From the NCBI GenBank assembly GCA_026004795.1, contig BPJV01000009.1, forward strand, positions 1 through 64,000: DNA of 64,000 nucleotides. The letters run 5' to 3'. The first letter of the stretch is position 1. Each line of letters begins with the position of its first letter. Position numbers and translations under genes: made by a program. Below, piece after piece: positions 8,125-18,017 of the stretch. The notes beneath the pieces were generated by a model, which did not search any database, had not been told where the DNA came from, and saw nothing but the letters and a program-made list of their open reading frames with translations. The stretch is from Pirellulaceae bacterium. Its GTDB lineage: Bacteria; Planctomycetota; Planctomycetia; Pirellulales; Pirellulaceae.

Positions 8125-9878
8125 ATGGTAGGTGGACCTCAAGGGCGGCGTTGATGGGGTTAACTTCGCTCCAGGCCATTTGCTTGTTGGCTGTGGCCTG
8201 GGGCACGGGGCCGGGTTGGGACGAGTGGGGGCACTTGCCTAGCGGCTTGTATCAGCTGCAGTACGGCGATCCTACGCCGTATTGTGTCAATCCGCCGCTG
8301 ACGCGACTAATCGGTGCTGCGCCGGTGTGGCTGGCCGGAGGGGGCATCGACTACGAACCGCTACCTCGCTCTCCAGGGTTTCGCCCTGAAGGCCCGTTGG
8401 GGTGGTTGTACATCGTACAACACGGGGAACGCGCATTTACGTGGATGTCCGTCGCGCGCACGGCCGTCATCCCCATCGCACTGTTCGGGACGTACCTGAT
8501 ATGGATGGTAGGGACGCGGTTGTTCGACGAGCGTACTGGTAGAATCGCGGCGGCGCTATGGGCTTTCTCGCCGACGGTGCTGACCTTCGGTGCCTCGATT
8601 ACACCGGACGCGACGGCGGCCGTGTTCGGTCTGTTGGCCGCCTGGCGGTTCTACGTTTGGCTCCGCATCGGCACGATCAATACCGCGTGGTGGTTGGGAA
8701 TTGCCACAGGATTGGCCATGCTGAGCAAAGCGACCTGGCTAATCCTACCGCCCATGATGGCGCTGATGACCATCGGTTACGGGGTGATCTGTCCGAGACG
8801 GTGGCAGTGGAGCCAACGATGGAAGCAAGGCGCGGGCATTGCCGCCGTGTGCTGGGTGGTGATCCATGCGGCGTACGAATTCCAGGGGACGCTGGTACCG
8901 CTGGAAAAGTTCGAATTCGTTAGCGATTTGTTGCGCGGTGATGATTCCAGTGCCTCCCAAAGCAGCAGCAGCGGGAACCGCTTTCGCGGTACCTGGTTGG
9001 GCCGACTGCCGTCACCGTTGCCGGCCGCGTATCTTCGAGGCATTGACATTCAAAAGTCCGATTTTGAAGGGAGAATGCAGTCGTATTTTTTTGGTCAGTG
9101 GCGAGACGGCGGCTGGTGGTACTATTACCTCGTCGGTCTGTGGCTGAAGGAACCGGTCGCCCTGTGGTTGATGGTGGTGATCGGGCTGATCGAGTGGGGG
9201 AAGCAACGATTTCGCTTGGGGAATCGAACTCGCCTGGTCGCCCGGGGCATCGTACTGACTCCCGGCATCGCATTGCTCGCGTTCGTCAGCAGCCAAACCG
9301 GTTTCAATCACCATTTGCGGTACGTACTGCCGTTTCTGCCGTGCTTCTATCTGCTCATCGCCGCCGGTGTGGCATCGCTGCGCGGTAGGCGGCGGTATCT
9401 GATCATCGCCTTGGTTGTCTGGTATGCCGCCAGCAGCCTATCGGTGTTGCCGCGCAGCTACGCTTACTTTACCGAAGCCATTGGCGGACCATCTCAAGGT
9501 TGGAAGTACCTGGAAAATAGCAATCTGGATTGGGGACAAGACATCTTAACGGTGAAGGCGTGGGTGGAGGCTAATCCAGATAAGCGTCCGATTTTTTTCG
9601 TATACTCAATTCCGATAATTGATTTTCATAAACTCGGAATCGATGCCGAACATGGTGGGCCGGCCACGTCGCCCCAAGGCCCTACCCAGCCGGGATGGTG
9701 GGTGGTGTGCGCCTCCCCGATGATGCGACCTGAGAATCGTTGGTTTCGGGAGCATGAACCGACCGAACGGCTGTCGGTGACGACTTCGGTGTATTACATC
9801 AGCCCCGAAGTGGCTCAGCGTAACCGCGAGGCTTCCGTCAACGAATCATTGACACGAACAACACAAAGCGGGTCATAA
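8121..9878 (+). CDS. GT39/PMT-like membrane glycosyltransferase
   Basis: The predicted protein has 585 residues and many membrane helices, with the layout of GT39/PMT/ArnT-type transferases that move sugar from a lipid carrier onto proteins or lipids. The early luminal loop WDEWGHLPSGLYQLQYGDPT carries the acidic pair expected near the active site, followed by NPPLTRLIG. The distal part (WKYLENSNLDWGQDILTVKAW) is a soluble tail conserved in this class. The ATG at 8121 was chosen because it forms an ATGA overlap with the preceding hydrolase remnant. An upstream in-phase start at 8025 would read into that gene. The DUF1559 gene follows after 87 nt, and a second GT39-like gene comes after it. 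Confidence 0.82.
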   Translation: MNGRWTSRAALMGLTSLQAICLLAVAWGTGPGWDEWGHLPSGLYQLQYGDPTPYCVNPPLTRLIGAAPVWLAGGGIDYEPLPRSPGFRPEGPLGWLYIVQHGERAFTWMSVARTAVIPIALFGTYLIWMVGTRLFDERTGRIAAALWAFSPTVLTFGASITPDATAAVFGLLAAWRFYVWLRIGTINTAWWLGIATGLAMLSKATWLILPPMMALMTIGYGVICPRRWQWSQRWKQGAGIAAVCWVVIHAAYEFQGTLVPLEKFEFVSDLLRGDDSSASQSSSSGNRFRGTWLGRLPSPLPAAYLRGIDIQKSDFEGRMQSYFFGQWRDGGWWYYYLVGLWLKEPVALWLMVVIGLIEWGKQRFRLGNRTRLVARGIVLTPGIALLAFVSSQTGFNHHLRYVLPFLPCFYLLIAAGVASLRGRRRYLIIALVVWYAASSLSVLPRSYAYFTEAIGGPSQGWKYLENSNLDWGQDILTVKAWVEANPDKRPIFFVYSIPIIDFHKLGIDAEHGGPATSPQGPTQPGWWVVCASPMMRPENRWFREHEPTERLSVTTSVYYISPEVAQRNREASVNESLTRTTQSGS

Positions 9879-9965
9879 CGGTTGCCGGTAAAGAAACATG
9901 ATGTCGCGTGGCAGTAGGCAGAGTTGGGAGCTGGTTGATTAGCAAAACGTTACGGGGGTGGAGAG

Positions 9966-10904
9966 ATGATGGGTCGCGAGCGTGGAAGAGGTGGGGAGAA
10001 TCGGAACCGGCATGAATGGGCGGTAGGCCATGCTAAGCAGCGGTCGGCTTTCACCCTGGTGGAGTTGCTGGTGGTGATTGCGATCATTGGCGTGCTGGTC
10101 GGCTTGTTGCTGCCGGCCGTGCAGGCGGTGCGCGAGGCGGCGCGGAAAACGCAGTGCTCGAACAATGCCAAGCAGATCGGACTGGCGCTGCAGAATTTTC
10201 ACGGCAACCACCGGTTGCTCCCCGGCAACGGCGGACCGGTCGATGGCAATACGTTGAAAATCCTCGGCGGACCGGACATCCAGCCTTCGACGTTTACCTT
10301 TGAAGATGCGATCGAACGCCAGTGGGGGGTGGGCGACCCGTCGCGACGGCCGCGGCAGCAGCCCGGTCCGTGGTGTTTTTCGATCTTGCCGTTTCTCGAA
10401 CAACAGAATGCTTATCAGCAAGGGGCTTGCTACGCGGTGCAGCCGGTGTTCCGCTGCCCGTCGCGGGCTCGCGGCGCTCCGGCCACCACGGTCGATGACA
10501 ACTACGGCCAGTATCAGTCGGGCGGTCTGGTGTTCGAAAAGACCGATTACGCAGGCAACCTGCGCACCATGCCCAACGTGGGCCGAAATGTGCGGTTCGC
10601 CGAGATCGTCGATGGGCTGAGCGAAACGATCCTGGTGGGTGAGAAGGCGTTCGATCCGCACATTCAAGTCGAAACGAGCTGGTTTTGGGATGAACCGATC
10701 TGGATCGGCGGATCGCAGGGAACCAGCCGTGAAGGGACGAGGAACGTGCCATCGCGACCCGGCGCGCCTTTCCGACTCAACTGGGGATCGGCCCACAGCG
10801 GCGGTTCGCATTTCACCTTTGGCGACGGGCATGTCGAGCTGATTGCGTTCGAGGTGGACCAGGCCGTGTTGACCGCGCGTTTGACACCGGCGGCCGGTGA
10901 TTGA
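9966..10904 (+). CDS. DUF1559 prepilin-like protein
   Basis: This 312-residue protein has a type IV prepilin N-terminal methylation and membrane segment ([20 protein letters not shown], around residues 28-47). The planctomycete DUF1559 body follows, with [20 protein letters not shown] and the C-terminal [17 protein letters not shown]. Such proteins are expected to be cleaved by a prepilin peptidase and to be anchored or assembled outside the cytoplasmic membrane; their role is largely unknown. ATG at 9966 or 9969 follows GGAGAG. The next gene begins 1 nt after the stop, so it is tightly coupled to a glycosyltransferase. Confidence 0.92.
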   Translation: MMGRERGRGGENRNRHEWAVGHAKQRSAFTLVELLVVIAIIGVLVGLLLPAVQAVREAARKTQCSNNAKQIGLALQNFHGNHRLLPGNGGPVDGNTLKILGGPDIQPSTFTFEDAIERQWGVGDPSRRPRQQPGPWCFSILPFLEQQNAYQQGACYAVQPVFRCPSRARGAPATTVDDNYGQYQSGGLVFEKTDYAGNLRTMPNVGRNVRFAEIVDGLSETILVGEKAFDPHIQVETSWFWDEPIWIGGSQGTSREGTRNVPSRPGAPFRLNWGSAHSGGSHFTFGDGHVELIAFEVDQAVLTARLTPAAGD

Positions 10905-10905
10905 C

Positions 10906-12210
10906 ATGCGACGAGTACCGATCTGGCACGTGTTCGATCGGGATGTGCTGGCGGCCGTGTTGATCGTGGGCCTGTTGGCCGGCATCGCGGCGTGGAATCG
11001 GGTCGAGCGGCTGGAGTGGTTGGGACCGGACCAGATCGATCACTTGGGGGCGGAGTACGATTCGATTGCACAAGCGATTCGCCAGGGGCGCGGGTTCGCC
11101 GACCCGTTTCGCACCGAGTCCGGTCCGACGGCCTGGATGCCGCCCGTGTTGCCTGCCATCACGGCGCTGTTGTACTGGTTGACCGGGGACGATCGCCAAC
11201 AGGTGGTGTGGATCGTTTACGCATTGCAATTGCTGGTCCTCACCTGGACCGCCTGGTTGGTGCTGCGCCAGGCCAGAGCTTTGGGAGTGTGGTCAGTTGG
11301 CGTGGTAGCGTTGGTGGTACTACTGGTAAGCAACTTTCACGAGCTGTTTCAACTGACGCACGATTGCTGGCTGGTTTTGCTGGCGATCAATGGGATGTGG
11401 CTGGGCTTGGCTCGTTTCGATCGACTGAGTACATGGTGGCACTTTGCCGGGTGGGGCGCGTGGGGAGGCGTGTTGGCCTTGGTCAGTCCGGTTCTCGGAT
11501 TCACCTGGGCGGTGTCGACGGCGGTGCGGCTGCGTCCGGTTGCCGGCGCCAGCATGATCCGATGGAAGAAATTGTTTATTGTCGCCGGAGTGGCCGGGGT
11601 GGTAGTGTCTCCCTGGTTGGTGCGCAATCGCCTGGTATTGGGAGCGTGGGTACCGATCAAATCGAATGGAATCTACGAAGTGTGGCAATCGCTGTGCACG
11701 GACGATGATGGGGTGTTGGACGGCATCACGATGAGCAGGCATCCATGGGCGTCGGCGGGGGCGCAGCGGCGGGAATACGTCAAGAAGGGCGAAATGGCCT
11801 TTGTGCGCGATCGCTGGGAGCCGGTGTGGGAGTTCATGCGTGAGGAGCCATTGCGGACGGCGGAAAAGGTGCTCAATCGAATGGCCGCGGCGACGGTGGA
11901 TTACCGCCCGTCTTACCGGTTATGGATTCGATCCTCCTGGTTTATCGCCGTGCAAGAGGTTGTTCATGTGCTGCCGATCGCAGGGCTGGTGGTCAGCCTG
12001 TTTCTGCTCGACCTCCCCTGGGATCCACGTTTTCGTGCTGCGGTAGCCATTTACGCGACCTACCTGTTGCCCTATGTCTTGATCAGCTATTACGAACGCT
12101 ATGGCGTGCCATTGATTGGCTTGAAGTGTGTGTTCGTGGTGTTTGCCGCTCATGCGGTGGAGCGAAAACTTTCGGCGACTGAGCAACGTCCTCAACAGTC
12201 TTCGTCGTAA
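10906..12210 (+). CDS. GT39/PMT-like membrane glycosyltransferase
   Basis: About 434 residues with roughly eight or more hydrophobic helices and an N-terminal loop containing LGAEYDSIAQAIRQGRGFAD, followed by TAWMPPVLPAITALLYWL. This is the pattern of dolichyl-phosphate-mannose-type transferases in bacteria. The ATG at 10906 is 1 nt after the DUF1559 stop; a GTG at 10897 in the same frame would overlap it. The tight junction suggests co-translation with the prepilin-like protein. The donor and acceptor cannot be named from sequence. The C-terminal tail after the last helix is short and rich in Gln and Ser. Confidence 0.75.
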   Translation: MRRVPIWHVFDRDVLAAVLIVGLLAGIAAWNRVERLEWLGPDQIDHLGAEYDSIAQAIRQGRGFADPFRTESGPTAWMPPVLPAITALLYWLTGDDRQQVVWIVYALQLLVLTWTAWLVLRQARALGVWSVGVVALVVLLVSNFHELFQLTHDCWLVLLAINGMWLGLARFDRLSTWWHFAGWGAWGGVLALVSPVLGFTWAVSTAVRLRPVAGASMIRWKKLFIVAGVAGVVVSPWLVRNRLVLGAWVPIKSNGIYEVWQSLCTDDDGVLDGITMSRHPWASAGAQRREYVKKGEMAFVRDRWEPVWEFMREEPLRTAEKVLNRMAAATVDYRPSYRLWIRSSWFIAVQEVVHVLPIAGLVVSLFLLDLPWDPRFRAAVAIYATYLLPYVLISYYERYGVPLIGLKCVFVVFAAHAVERKLSATEQRPQQSSS

Positions 12211-12590
12211 ACCGCTGGGCCATGCTCTCCATGACGGGGGAGGTGGAGCAGGCAAGTCGGCAAGTGTCTTCCCCACGAGCCAATGGCGGGGGAGGTGAAG
12301 TGCAGAGGGGAGGAGAGGCAGCAAACGGATAGGTGCGCAAGAAAACCGCCGACAAATGAAGCGACACGACGATACGTCTCTGCCCTTGGCGAGGCCAGTG
12401 GGTAGGCCTGCCCATCGTCAGGGCTTCGTGGTGGCTACTGCCGTCCGATGCGGGGAGGCGAGCTGGTCGCGGATTCCCAACGGCAGTTCCCGGACCGACA
12501 CGCCGTTTTCAAATCCGCAGAAAGCGGTTACAGTCTCGTCTCGACAATGGCCTGGGGAAGGACAACGCGCGGGATGGGGAAAGCGGTGCC
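12211..12590. other. Intergenic, no supported gene
   Basis: These 380 bp separate the glycosyltransferase and the EamA-like permease. Short open frames exist on both strands, but none has a family signature or a good ribosome-binding site. A near-palindrome around 12400 (TGGGTAGGCCTGCCCA) is the only visible structure. Confidence 0.5.
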
Positions 12591-13541
12591 GTGGGGGGAG
12601 TGGAGAGCGAAACGTTTCCGTGGTATCTGGTTCTTCCCTTGTCGGCCAGCGTGTTGTTCGTATGCGGGCTGTTGTTTCTGAAAGCGGCCGGGGGACGAGG
12701 AGTACGTTCCTGGACCGTCACGTTTTGGGCCAATCAGTGGTCTGCCTTGTTGTTTTCGGGGCTGTGGGTTCTGGGTGGTGAGATTCCTGGTTGGACCCTG
12801 TGGTGGCAACCAGCGGCTATTGCTGGGCTGTTCATTCTCGGGCAAGTGTTGACCTTTGCTACGATCGAACATGGGGACGTGTCGGTAGCAACTCCGATTT
12901 TGGGTTCCAAGGTGATCTTGGTGGCCTGCCTACTGGCTCTGGTGGTGGGCCAGTCCTTACGGTCCGAAGAGTGGTGGGCGGTGGGACTTGCTGCCCTTGG
13001 AGTGGGATTGGTGCAGTGGATGCCGCGTCGTCGACAGTCCATTCACTCGGGAGATGCGGCTGCCATCATGCCCTCGGCGCACCGACCGGTGATCACTGTG
13101 GTGCTCGCGCTGTTGGCTTCGCTGGCATTCGCCACGTTCGATGTAGCAGTGCAGAGTTGGTCACCGCATTGGGGTACGGGGCGTCTGATTCCCATCTCTT
13201 TCCTGTTGGTCGCCATCCTTTCGTGCGGATTCTGGCCTGCCGTGCAAACGTGGTCGTCATGGCCGAGGATCGTCAAGGGACAATTCCTGGCCGGAACGTG
13301 GTTGATCGCTCTGCAGGGGTTGTGCATCGTGGCGACGTTATCGGTCTTTGGCGACGCGGCTAGAGTGAACGTGGTCTATTCGCTGCGAGGGATGTGGGGA
13401 GTACTCCTGGCGTGGTGGGTGGCACGACGGTGGGGAGGCAGTGAAGCTGATCTGGGGCGTTTCGTGATGTTCCTACGTCTTGCCGGGGCTGGCCTATTGA
13501 CCCTGGCCGTGGCCTTGGTGATTGTGGCGGCGACAGGTTGA
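12591..13541 (+). CDS. EamA/DMT-superfamily permease
   Basis: This 316-residue membrane protein has about ten helices arranged as two similar halves, the pattern of drug/metabolite transporters. Typical segments are FATIEHGDVSVATPILGSKV at the end of the first half and VNVVYSLRGMWGVLLAWW in the second. The start is uncertain: GTG at 12591 has a GGGGAAAG stretch before it, and GTG at 12600 is an alternative. It seems to be a single-gene unit after a 380-bp gap. The substrate cannot be inferred. Confidence 0.75.
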   Translation: MGGVESETFPWYLVLPLSASVLFVCGLLFLKAAGGRGVRSWTVTFWANQWSALLFSGLWVLGGEIPGWTLWWQPAAIAGLFILGQVLTFATIEHGDVSVATPILGSKVILVACLLALVVGQSLRSEEWWAVGLAALGVGLVQWMPRRRQSIHSGDAAAIMPSAHRPVITVVLALLASLAFATFDVAVQSWSPHWGTGRLIPISFLLVAILSCGFWPAVQTWSSWPRIVKGQFLAGTWLIALQGLCIVATLSVFGDAARVNVVYSLRGMWGVLLAWWVARRWGGSEADLGRFVMFLRLAGAGLLTLAVALVIVAATG

Positions 13542-13850
13542 TGCTGCTTCGACGGGCCAATTGCCGCAGAAGAGTCGGTACAATCTTAGCAAAGCAAGAA
13601 CTTCGGCGCGCCCGCGTACTCTCCGTAGCTTAGCGAACTATTGAACTCCATGGCTGATCGCACCAACTGCTCTTTCCACCTAAGTCCTTGTGTAAGCAAA
13701 ACGAACCGGGGGCAGACGAGCCAGGCTGCGGGCGACCACGCGGTGACCAGGGGGGCACCTGCTGCCGCAGAGGCCTGGCCGTTGGCACTGTCGGCGAGAT
13801 CGCGAGCAGGTGGTGATCGTCGCCGGGAGCACTGGTTCGTGGGAAACTCG

Positions 13851-16646
13851 ATGCGGCTCCTGGTCCTCGGTTTGCTGGTCTTGCTTGGCGGTTGCAGTGG
13901 GTGTCGGCGGGACGAGCAACTTTCCAAGAAGGAACTGGAAGAGCGTGCTCGGCAGCGTCAGGAAGATCTAGTGGTCGACGAATTGGTTTCCGTACCGCCG
14001 GATATTGGAGCGAAGATCCTACACGTCAAAGGAGGACACTGGGTCGAAACACAGCAGCAATACAAATCGAATCGCGAGGATTTGCAAGTAATGGCCACCG
14101 GCACTATCCTCGTCGGAGACGAGGAGGTGATGCTTCCGGCCACCAACTTCGTTAACAGTTACGCGCGTCGAACCAGCCTGCCGAAAGGCCAAGCCAAGCT
14201 GGTGGAGCTACGTTTCTTTTTCCCATTCCTGGGGGAGGAGCAGGTGGAGGAGTCGCTGGTCGTCGTCCGGAAGCGACCGACGTTCCGCACCGAGCTACTT
14301 CACTGGCCGCTGATGACGCCGGTGCAATCCAGCCCCAGCTTGAAGCCTGTTAACGAACTGAAGGAGCACGAATTCTTGCTCTACGCCATGGGGCCGGAGG
14401 CGGCGAGCTATGATTTTCTTACGGCGCTGGACGCCGTGTATTGGCGTGGAGATGAACTGCTAGCTGGAGAACGGACGCGAAGCTACTTTGTGGTTAAAGT
14501 AAAACCCACGGACAATAAGTATCGGTTTCCACGGTCGATGCTGAGCCTCACGCCGGTAGCAGTGATTCTCTGGGATGACGTGGCCCCTGCGGAGTTGTCG
14601 AGCGATCAGCAGCGTGCCATCCTCGACTGGGTGCACTGGGGAGGCCAATTGATCGTCAGCGGTCCAAGCAGTTGGAGCCGACTGCAAGGCAGTTTTCTTT
14701 CGCCCTATCTGCCGGTTCGCGCCGCCGAATCGACGAATTTGGCGACCGATGATTTCGCACAGATTTCCCAGACGTGGAAAGTCACCGATCTGGCACGGCA
14801 TCCGGCCGAGGCACCGATCGAAGTTACCGGCCCACCGATGGCCGGTCTGCGATTCACGCTCAGTGAGTCGGGGGAGTGGCTCCCAGGATCCGGGCAGATG
14901 GTAGCTGAGGCGCCGGTAGGTCGCGGTCGCATTGTGGTGACTGCTTTCCCGTTGCGCGATCCGCGGGTTTTTCAGTGGCATTATTTTTCCAATTTCTTCT
15001 CGACCGGGATTTTGCGACGACATGCAAGAACGATGCAGCACGATCGGGAAACGGCTTCTTTTATCCAGGTCTGGACAGCTCCGTTTACCGGACGTGAAAA
15101 GGATCCTCGGTTGCATTCCAATGTGCGGTTGTTGTCGCGCGACCTGCCGCTGATCCGGCTGCGCGACCGAGAGGCTATCTCCTCCCGGATGAACGACGGC
15201 GATCCGTCGATCACCAGCGGCAGGGGCGGCGCGACCGAACTGCCTCCATCGCTGTTGGCACAGTCGATCCGCACGGCGGTGGAGAGGCAACGGCAGAGCA
15301 GCACGTTGCCGACGGTGGATGGAAGTCGACAAGAGACAGCACCGCGCCGCCGAGGCGAGGATATCACCCACATCGCGGAACAGTCGACTCGTCCCGAGTT
15401 CCGATCCACCAGTCGCGAGGGATTGAACTTACCGCCCGTCGATGCGCCCGGGGGCGAGGCGATGCAGTGGGGAGGGCGGGGAGCCGCTTGGAATGACTTT
15501 TCGGGGTTGTCCCAGGAAGCGTTGCAGGCATTGCGCGCTGCTGCCGGTGTGGAACTCCCTTCGCGGCAGACGATGATTCGGTTGCTCATCGGCTATTTGA
15601 TCGTCTTGGTCCCGATCAATTGGCTCGTTTTCCGCGTCTTGGGGCGGCTGGAGTGGGCCTGGATCGCGGCCCCGGTATTAGCGGGAATGGGAGTCGTGGT
15701 GGTCATGAAAGTCGCCCGCCTGGACATCGGATTCGCACGACGAACCACCGAGGTTTCGGTGTTGGAGATGCATGGCGGTTATCCGCGCGGTCATCTGACG
15801 CAGTATGTGGCGTTGTACACCTCCCTGTCGACCAACTATGTCATCGACTTTCCGGAAAACGATGCCGTGGCGCTGCCTCTGAGCGATTTGTCCCGGTCGC
15901 TGCGGCGAGCCGGAAGTGAGCAGCGGAGGTTGCGCACCACGTATGGCCGGGCTGCGGGCGTGCGACTGGAACCGCTGACCGTCTACTCCAACTCCACGGA
16001 GTTGCTGCACGCCGAACAGATCGTGGAATTCACCGGGGCCCTGCAATTGGGCCGACGAGCGGGGGCACCGGCAGCAGGGTCGGCGGTGAAGAACTCGACT
16101 ACGCTCGATCTGTATGGTGCGGCGATTTTGGAAAGAGACGCCTCCGACCAACTTCGCATGGCCTGGATCGGCGACCTACCCGCCGGGGCGACGATCGACT
16201 TGCAGCTAGAACCACTCGATATTGGCAAATTGTGGCGGCGTTGGGCGGCGGATCCCATAACGCAACCCGATGCCCCCCCGCCAGAAGCCCTGGCCGGGGC
16301 GGAGACCGACGCCTTGTGGATCGGCGGAGTGTTGCGTGCCCTGGTGCACAAGACACCCCTGATGCCTGGCCAAGCGAAACTGTTTGCTTATACCAACGAG
16401 CGTTTCAGCAAGCTGGAGATCGCTCCGCGAGAGGACCAGTATGATGGTCGTTGCCTGGTGGTGGTCCACTTGACGCCGGCCAAGCTGCCGCCGGTTCGAC
16501 CCGATGCAGCTATTCTGAGTCGTCCCACGAATGAAGAGGTCAACGAGGATCAGACGGAACGGTTGCGAGCGGATCGTGAACTACGGGAAGAAGCCAATTC
16601 AAGGCTGAATACGGCCCCCGATTCAATCGACAACTCCAACCGTTAG
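13851..16646 (+). CDS. Large lipoprotein with glutamine-amidotransferase-like domain and membrane helices
   Basis: From ATG 13851 the protein has 931 residues and starts with a lipoprotein signal (MRLLVLGLLVLLGGCSGC). An in-frame TTG at 13641 would add 70 residues without hydrophobic character and was not chosen. Around residues 230-285 a segment (SSDQQRAILDWVHWGGQLIV) looks like the GATase-1-like fold found in GldG- and DUF4159-type proteins. Two adjacent membrane helices lie around 575-623 (LLIGYLIVLVPINWLVF). The remainder is not recognised. It precedes an ABC ATPase by 23 nt, so it may be the envelope partner of an ABC exporter. No permease gene is seen next to it. Confidence 0.7.
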   Translation: MRLLVLGLLVLLGGCSGCRRDEQLSKKELEERARQRQEDLVVDELVSVPPDIGAKILHVKGGHWVETQQQYKSNREDLQVMATGTILVGDEEVMLPATNFVNSYARRTSLPKGQAKLVELRFFFPFLGEEQVEESLVVVRKRPTFRTELLHWPLMTPVQSSPSLKPVNELKEHEFLLYAMGPEAASYDFLTALDAVYWRGDELLAGERTRSYFVVKVKPTDNKYRFPRSMLSLTPVAVILWDDVAPAELSSDQQRAILDWVHWGGQLIVSGPSSWSRLQGSFLSPYLPVRAAESTNLATDDFAQISQTWKVTDLARHPAEAPIEVTGPPMAGLRFTLSESGEWLPGSGQMVAEAPVGRGRIVVTAFPLRDPRVFQWHYFSNFFSTGILRRHARTMQHDRETASFIQVWTAPFTGREKDPRLHSNVRLLSRDLPLIRLRDREAISSRMNDGDPSITSGRGGATELPPSLLAQSIRTAVERQRQSSTLPTVDGSRQETAPRRRGEDITHIAEQSTRPEFRSTSREGLNLPPVDAPGGEAMQWGGRGAAWNDFSGLSQEALQALRAAAGVELPSRQTMIRLLIGYLIVLVPINWLVFRVLGRLEWAWIAAPVLAGMGVVVVMKVARLDIGFARRTTEVSVLEMHGGYPRGHLTQYVALYTSLSTNYVIDFPENDAVALPLSDLSRSLRRAGSEQRRLRTTYGRAAGVRLEPLTVYSNSTELLHAEQIVEFTGALQLGRRAGAPAAGSAVKNSTTLDLYGAAILERDASDQLRMAWIGDLPAGATIDLQLEPLDIGKLWRRWAADPITQPDAPPPEALAGAETDALWIGGVLRALVHKTPLMPGQAKLFAYTNERFSKLEIAPREDQYDGRCLVVVHLTPAKLPPVRPDAAILSRPTNEEVNEDQTERLRADRELREEANSRLNTAPDSIDNSNR

Positions 16647-16669
16647 CCATCCTACCTGAATGAGTAGAC

Positions 16670-17596
16670 ATGATCGAGCTGCATGAATTTGGCAAGGATT
16701 ATGGTGAGTTCACAGCCGTCGAATCGTTGACGCTGAAGATCGACGCCGGTGAGATGTTTGGCTTTATCGGTCCCAACGGGGCGGGTAAGAGCACGACCAT
16801 TCGCTACCTGGCGACACTACTAAAACCTTCGCGAGGGGATGGTACGGTCAACGGTTTCAGCGTCAATCGCCAACCGATGGAAGTCCGCCGCAGTATCGGC
16901 TACATGCCCGATGACTTTGGCGTGTACGACGGCATGAAGGTGTGGGAGTTCCTCGACTTCTTTGCCGTGGCATACAAAATCGGCCGCAGCCAGCGCAAGC
17001 AAGTGATCTTGGACGTGTTGGAACTGCTCGATCTGTCCCACAAGCGAGATGACTATGTCAACGGCCTGTCGCGAGGCATGAAGCAGCGTCTGTGCTTGGC
17101 CAAGACTCTGGTTCACGATCCTCCGGTGCTGATCCTCGACGAACCGACCAGCGGCTTGGACCCGCGGGCGCGGATCGAGGTCAAGGCGCTTCTCAAAGAG
17201 TTGCGTCGGATGGGCAAGACGATCCTGATCAGCAGCCACATTCTCTCTGAGCTGGCCGATTGTTGCTCCTCGATCGGAATTATCGAGCGCGGCCAACTGC
17301 TACTCAGTGGGCCCATCGAAGCGGTGTACAAGCAAATACGCCGCAACCGTGTGGTGGATATCCGTTTCCTGGATCGTGTGGAGGCTGGCGTATCGATCTT
17401 GCGCTCGTGCCCGGAGCTGCGGGACATCGACATCAACGGCAACCAAGTGGTCGCGGAGCTGGAAGCGAGCGACGAGCGGTTGGCGGAAATCCTCGCCCAC
17501 CTGATTTCCGAAAAGATACCTATCCGCTCGTTCCATGATAAGGAACCGACGTTGGAAGACGTCTTCATGATGGTCACCAAGGGACTGGTCAGCTAA
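16670..17596 (+). CDS. ABC transporter ATP-binding protein
   Basis: This 308-residue ATPase has Walker A (GPNGAGKSTT), the signature LSRGMKQRL, Walker B with the catalytic Glu (VLILDEPTSGLD) and the switch His (ISSHILSEL). It matches the DrrA/CcmA/NatA-type exporter ATPases, with the usual C-terminal extension (about residues 220-308) ending in EPTLEDVFMMVTKGLVS. The start ATG at 16670 follows the preceding lipoprotein by 23 nt, indicating one operon. A permease partner is not encoded next to it and may be elsewhere. Confidence 0.93.
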   Translation: MIELHEFGKDYGEFTAVESLTLKIDAGEMFGFIGPNGAGKSTTIRYLATLLKPSRGDGTVNGFSVNRQPMEVRRSIGYMPDDFGVYDGMKVWEFLDFFAVAYKIGRSQRKQVILDVLELLDLSHKRDDYVNGLSRGMKQRLCLAKTLVHDPPVLILDEPTSGLDPRARIEVKALLKELRRMGKTILISSHILSELADCCSSIGIIERGQLLLSGPIEAVYKQIRRNRVVDIRFLDRVEAGVSILRSCPELRDIDINGNQVVAELEASDERLAEILAHLISEKIPIRSFHDKEPTLEDVFMMVTKGLVS

Positions 17597-18017
17597 CGGT
17601 GGGGTTTCCGATTTGCGAGAATGGGTAGAATGGACAGAATGCCCGGGGTTTGCGACTTCGTCTGTTTAGGACGCTCCGCGCGAACCGATGGTGCAGACAG
17701 CGGGGCGCTTTAGGGTGGGTACCCCATCGGTCGCACCTGCTGGCGGTTGCCTGAACGTGGACAGAACGTAGTGCCTAAGCAGCAGTGCGGAGGGCTGGAT
17801 CGACCGCCCCATCACCTGCTGTGCTTCATGTTCTTGAATTCCGAGTCCACTCCCGTGGGTGACCGATCGAGTTAGCTTGCCATGTACCACTACCGCCCCC
17901 GATGGGATCACCCCCGGACGGTGGCCCGGATTGCCGGGCAGGACCGCCTGAGGGGCGGGGAGTAGCAGACCGGAAAGAATAGTCGTCATTGCCCAAGATC
18001 GAAGCGAGGGGAAGATC
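17597..18017. other. Intergenic, no supported gene
   Basis: 421 bp before the serine acetyltransferase gene. A minus-strand frame of 117 codons covers most of it, but it has no family match, no convincing ribosome-binding site and ends over the start of the next gene. The 3' end (CGAAGCGAGGGGAAG, 18001-18015) holds the ribosome-binding site of the next gene. Confidence 0.5.
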
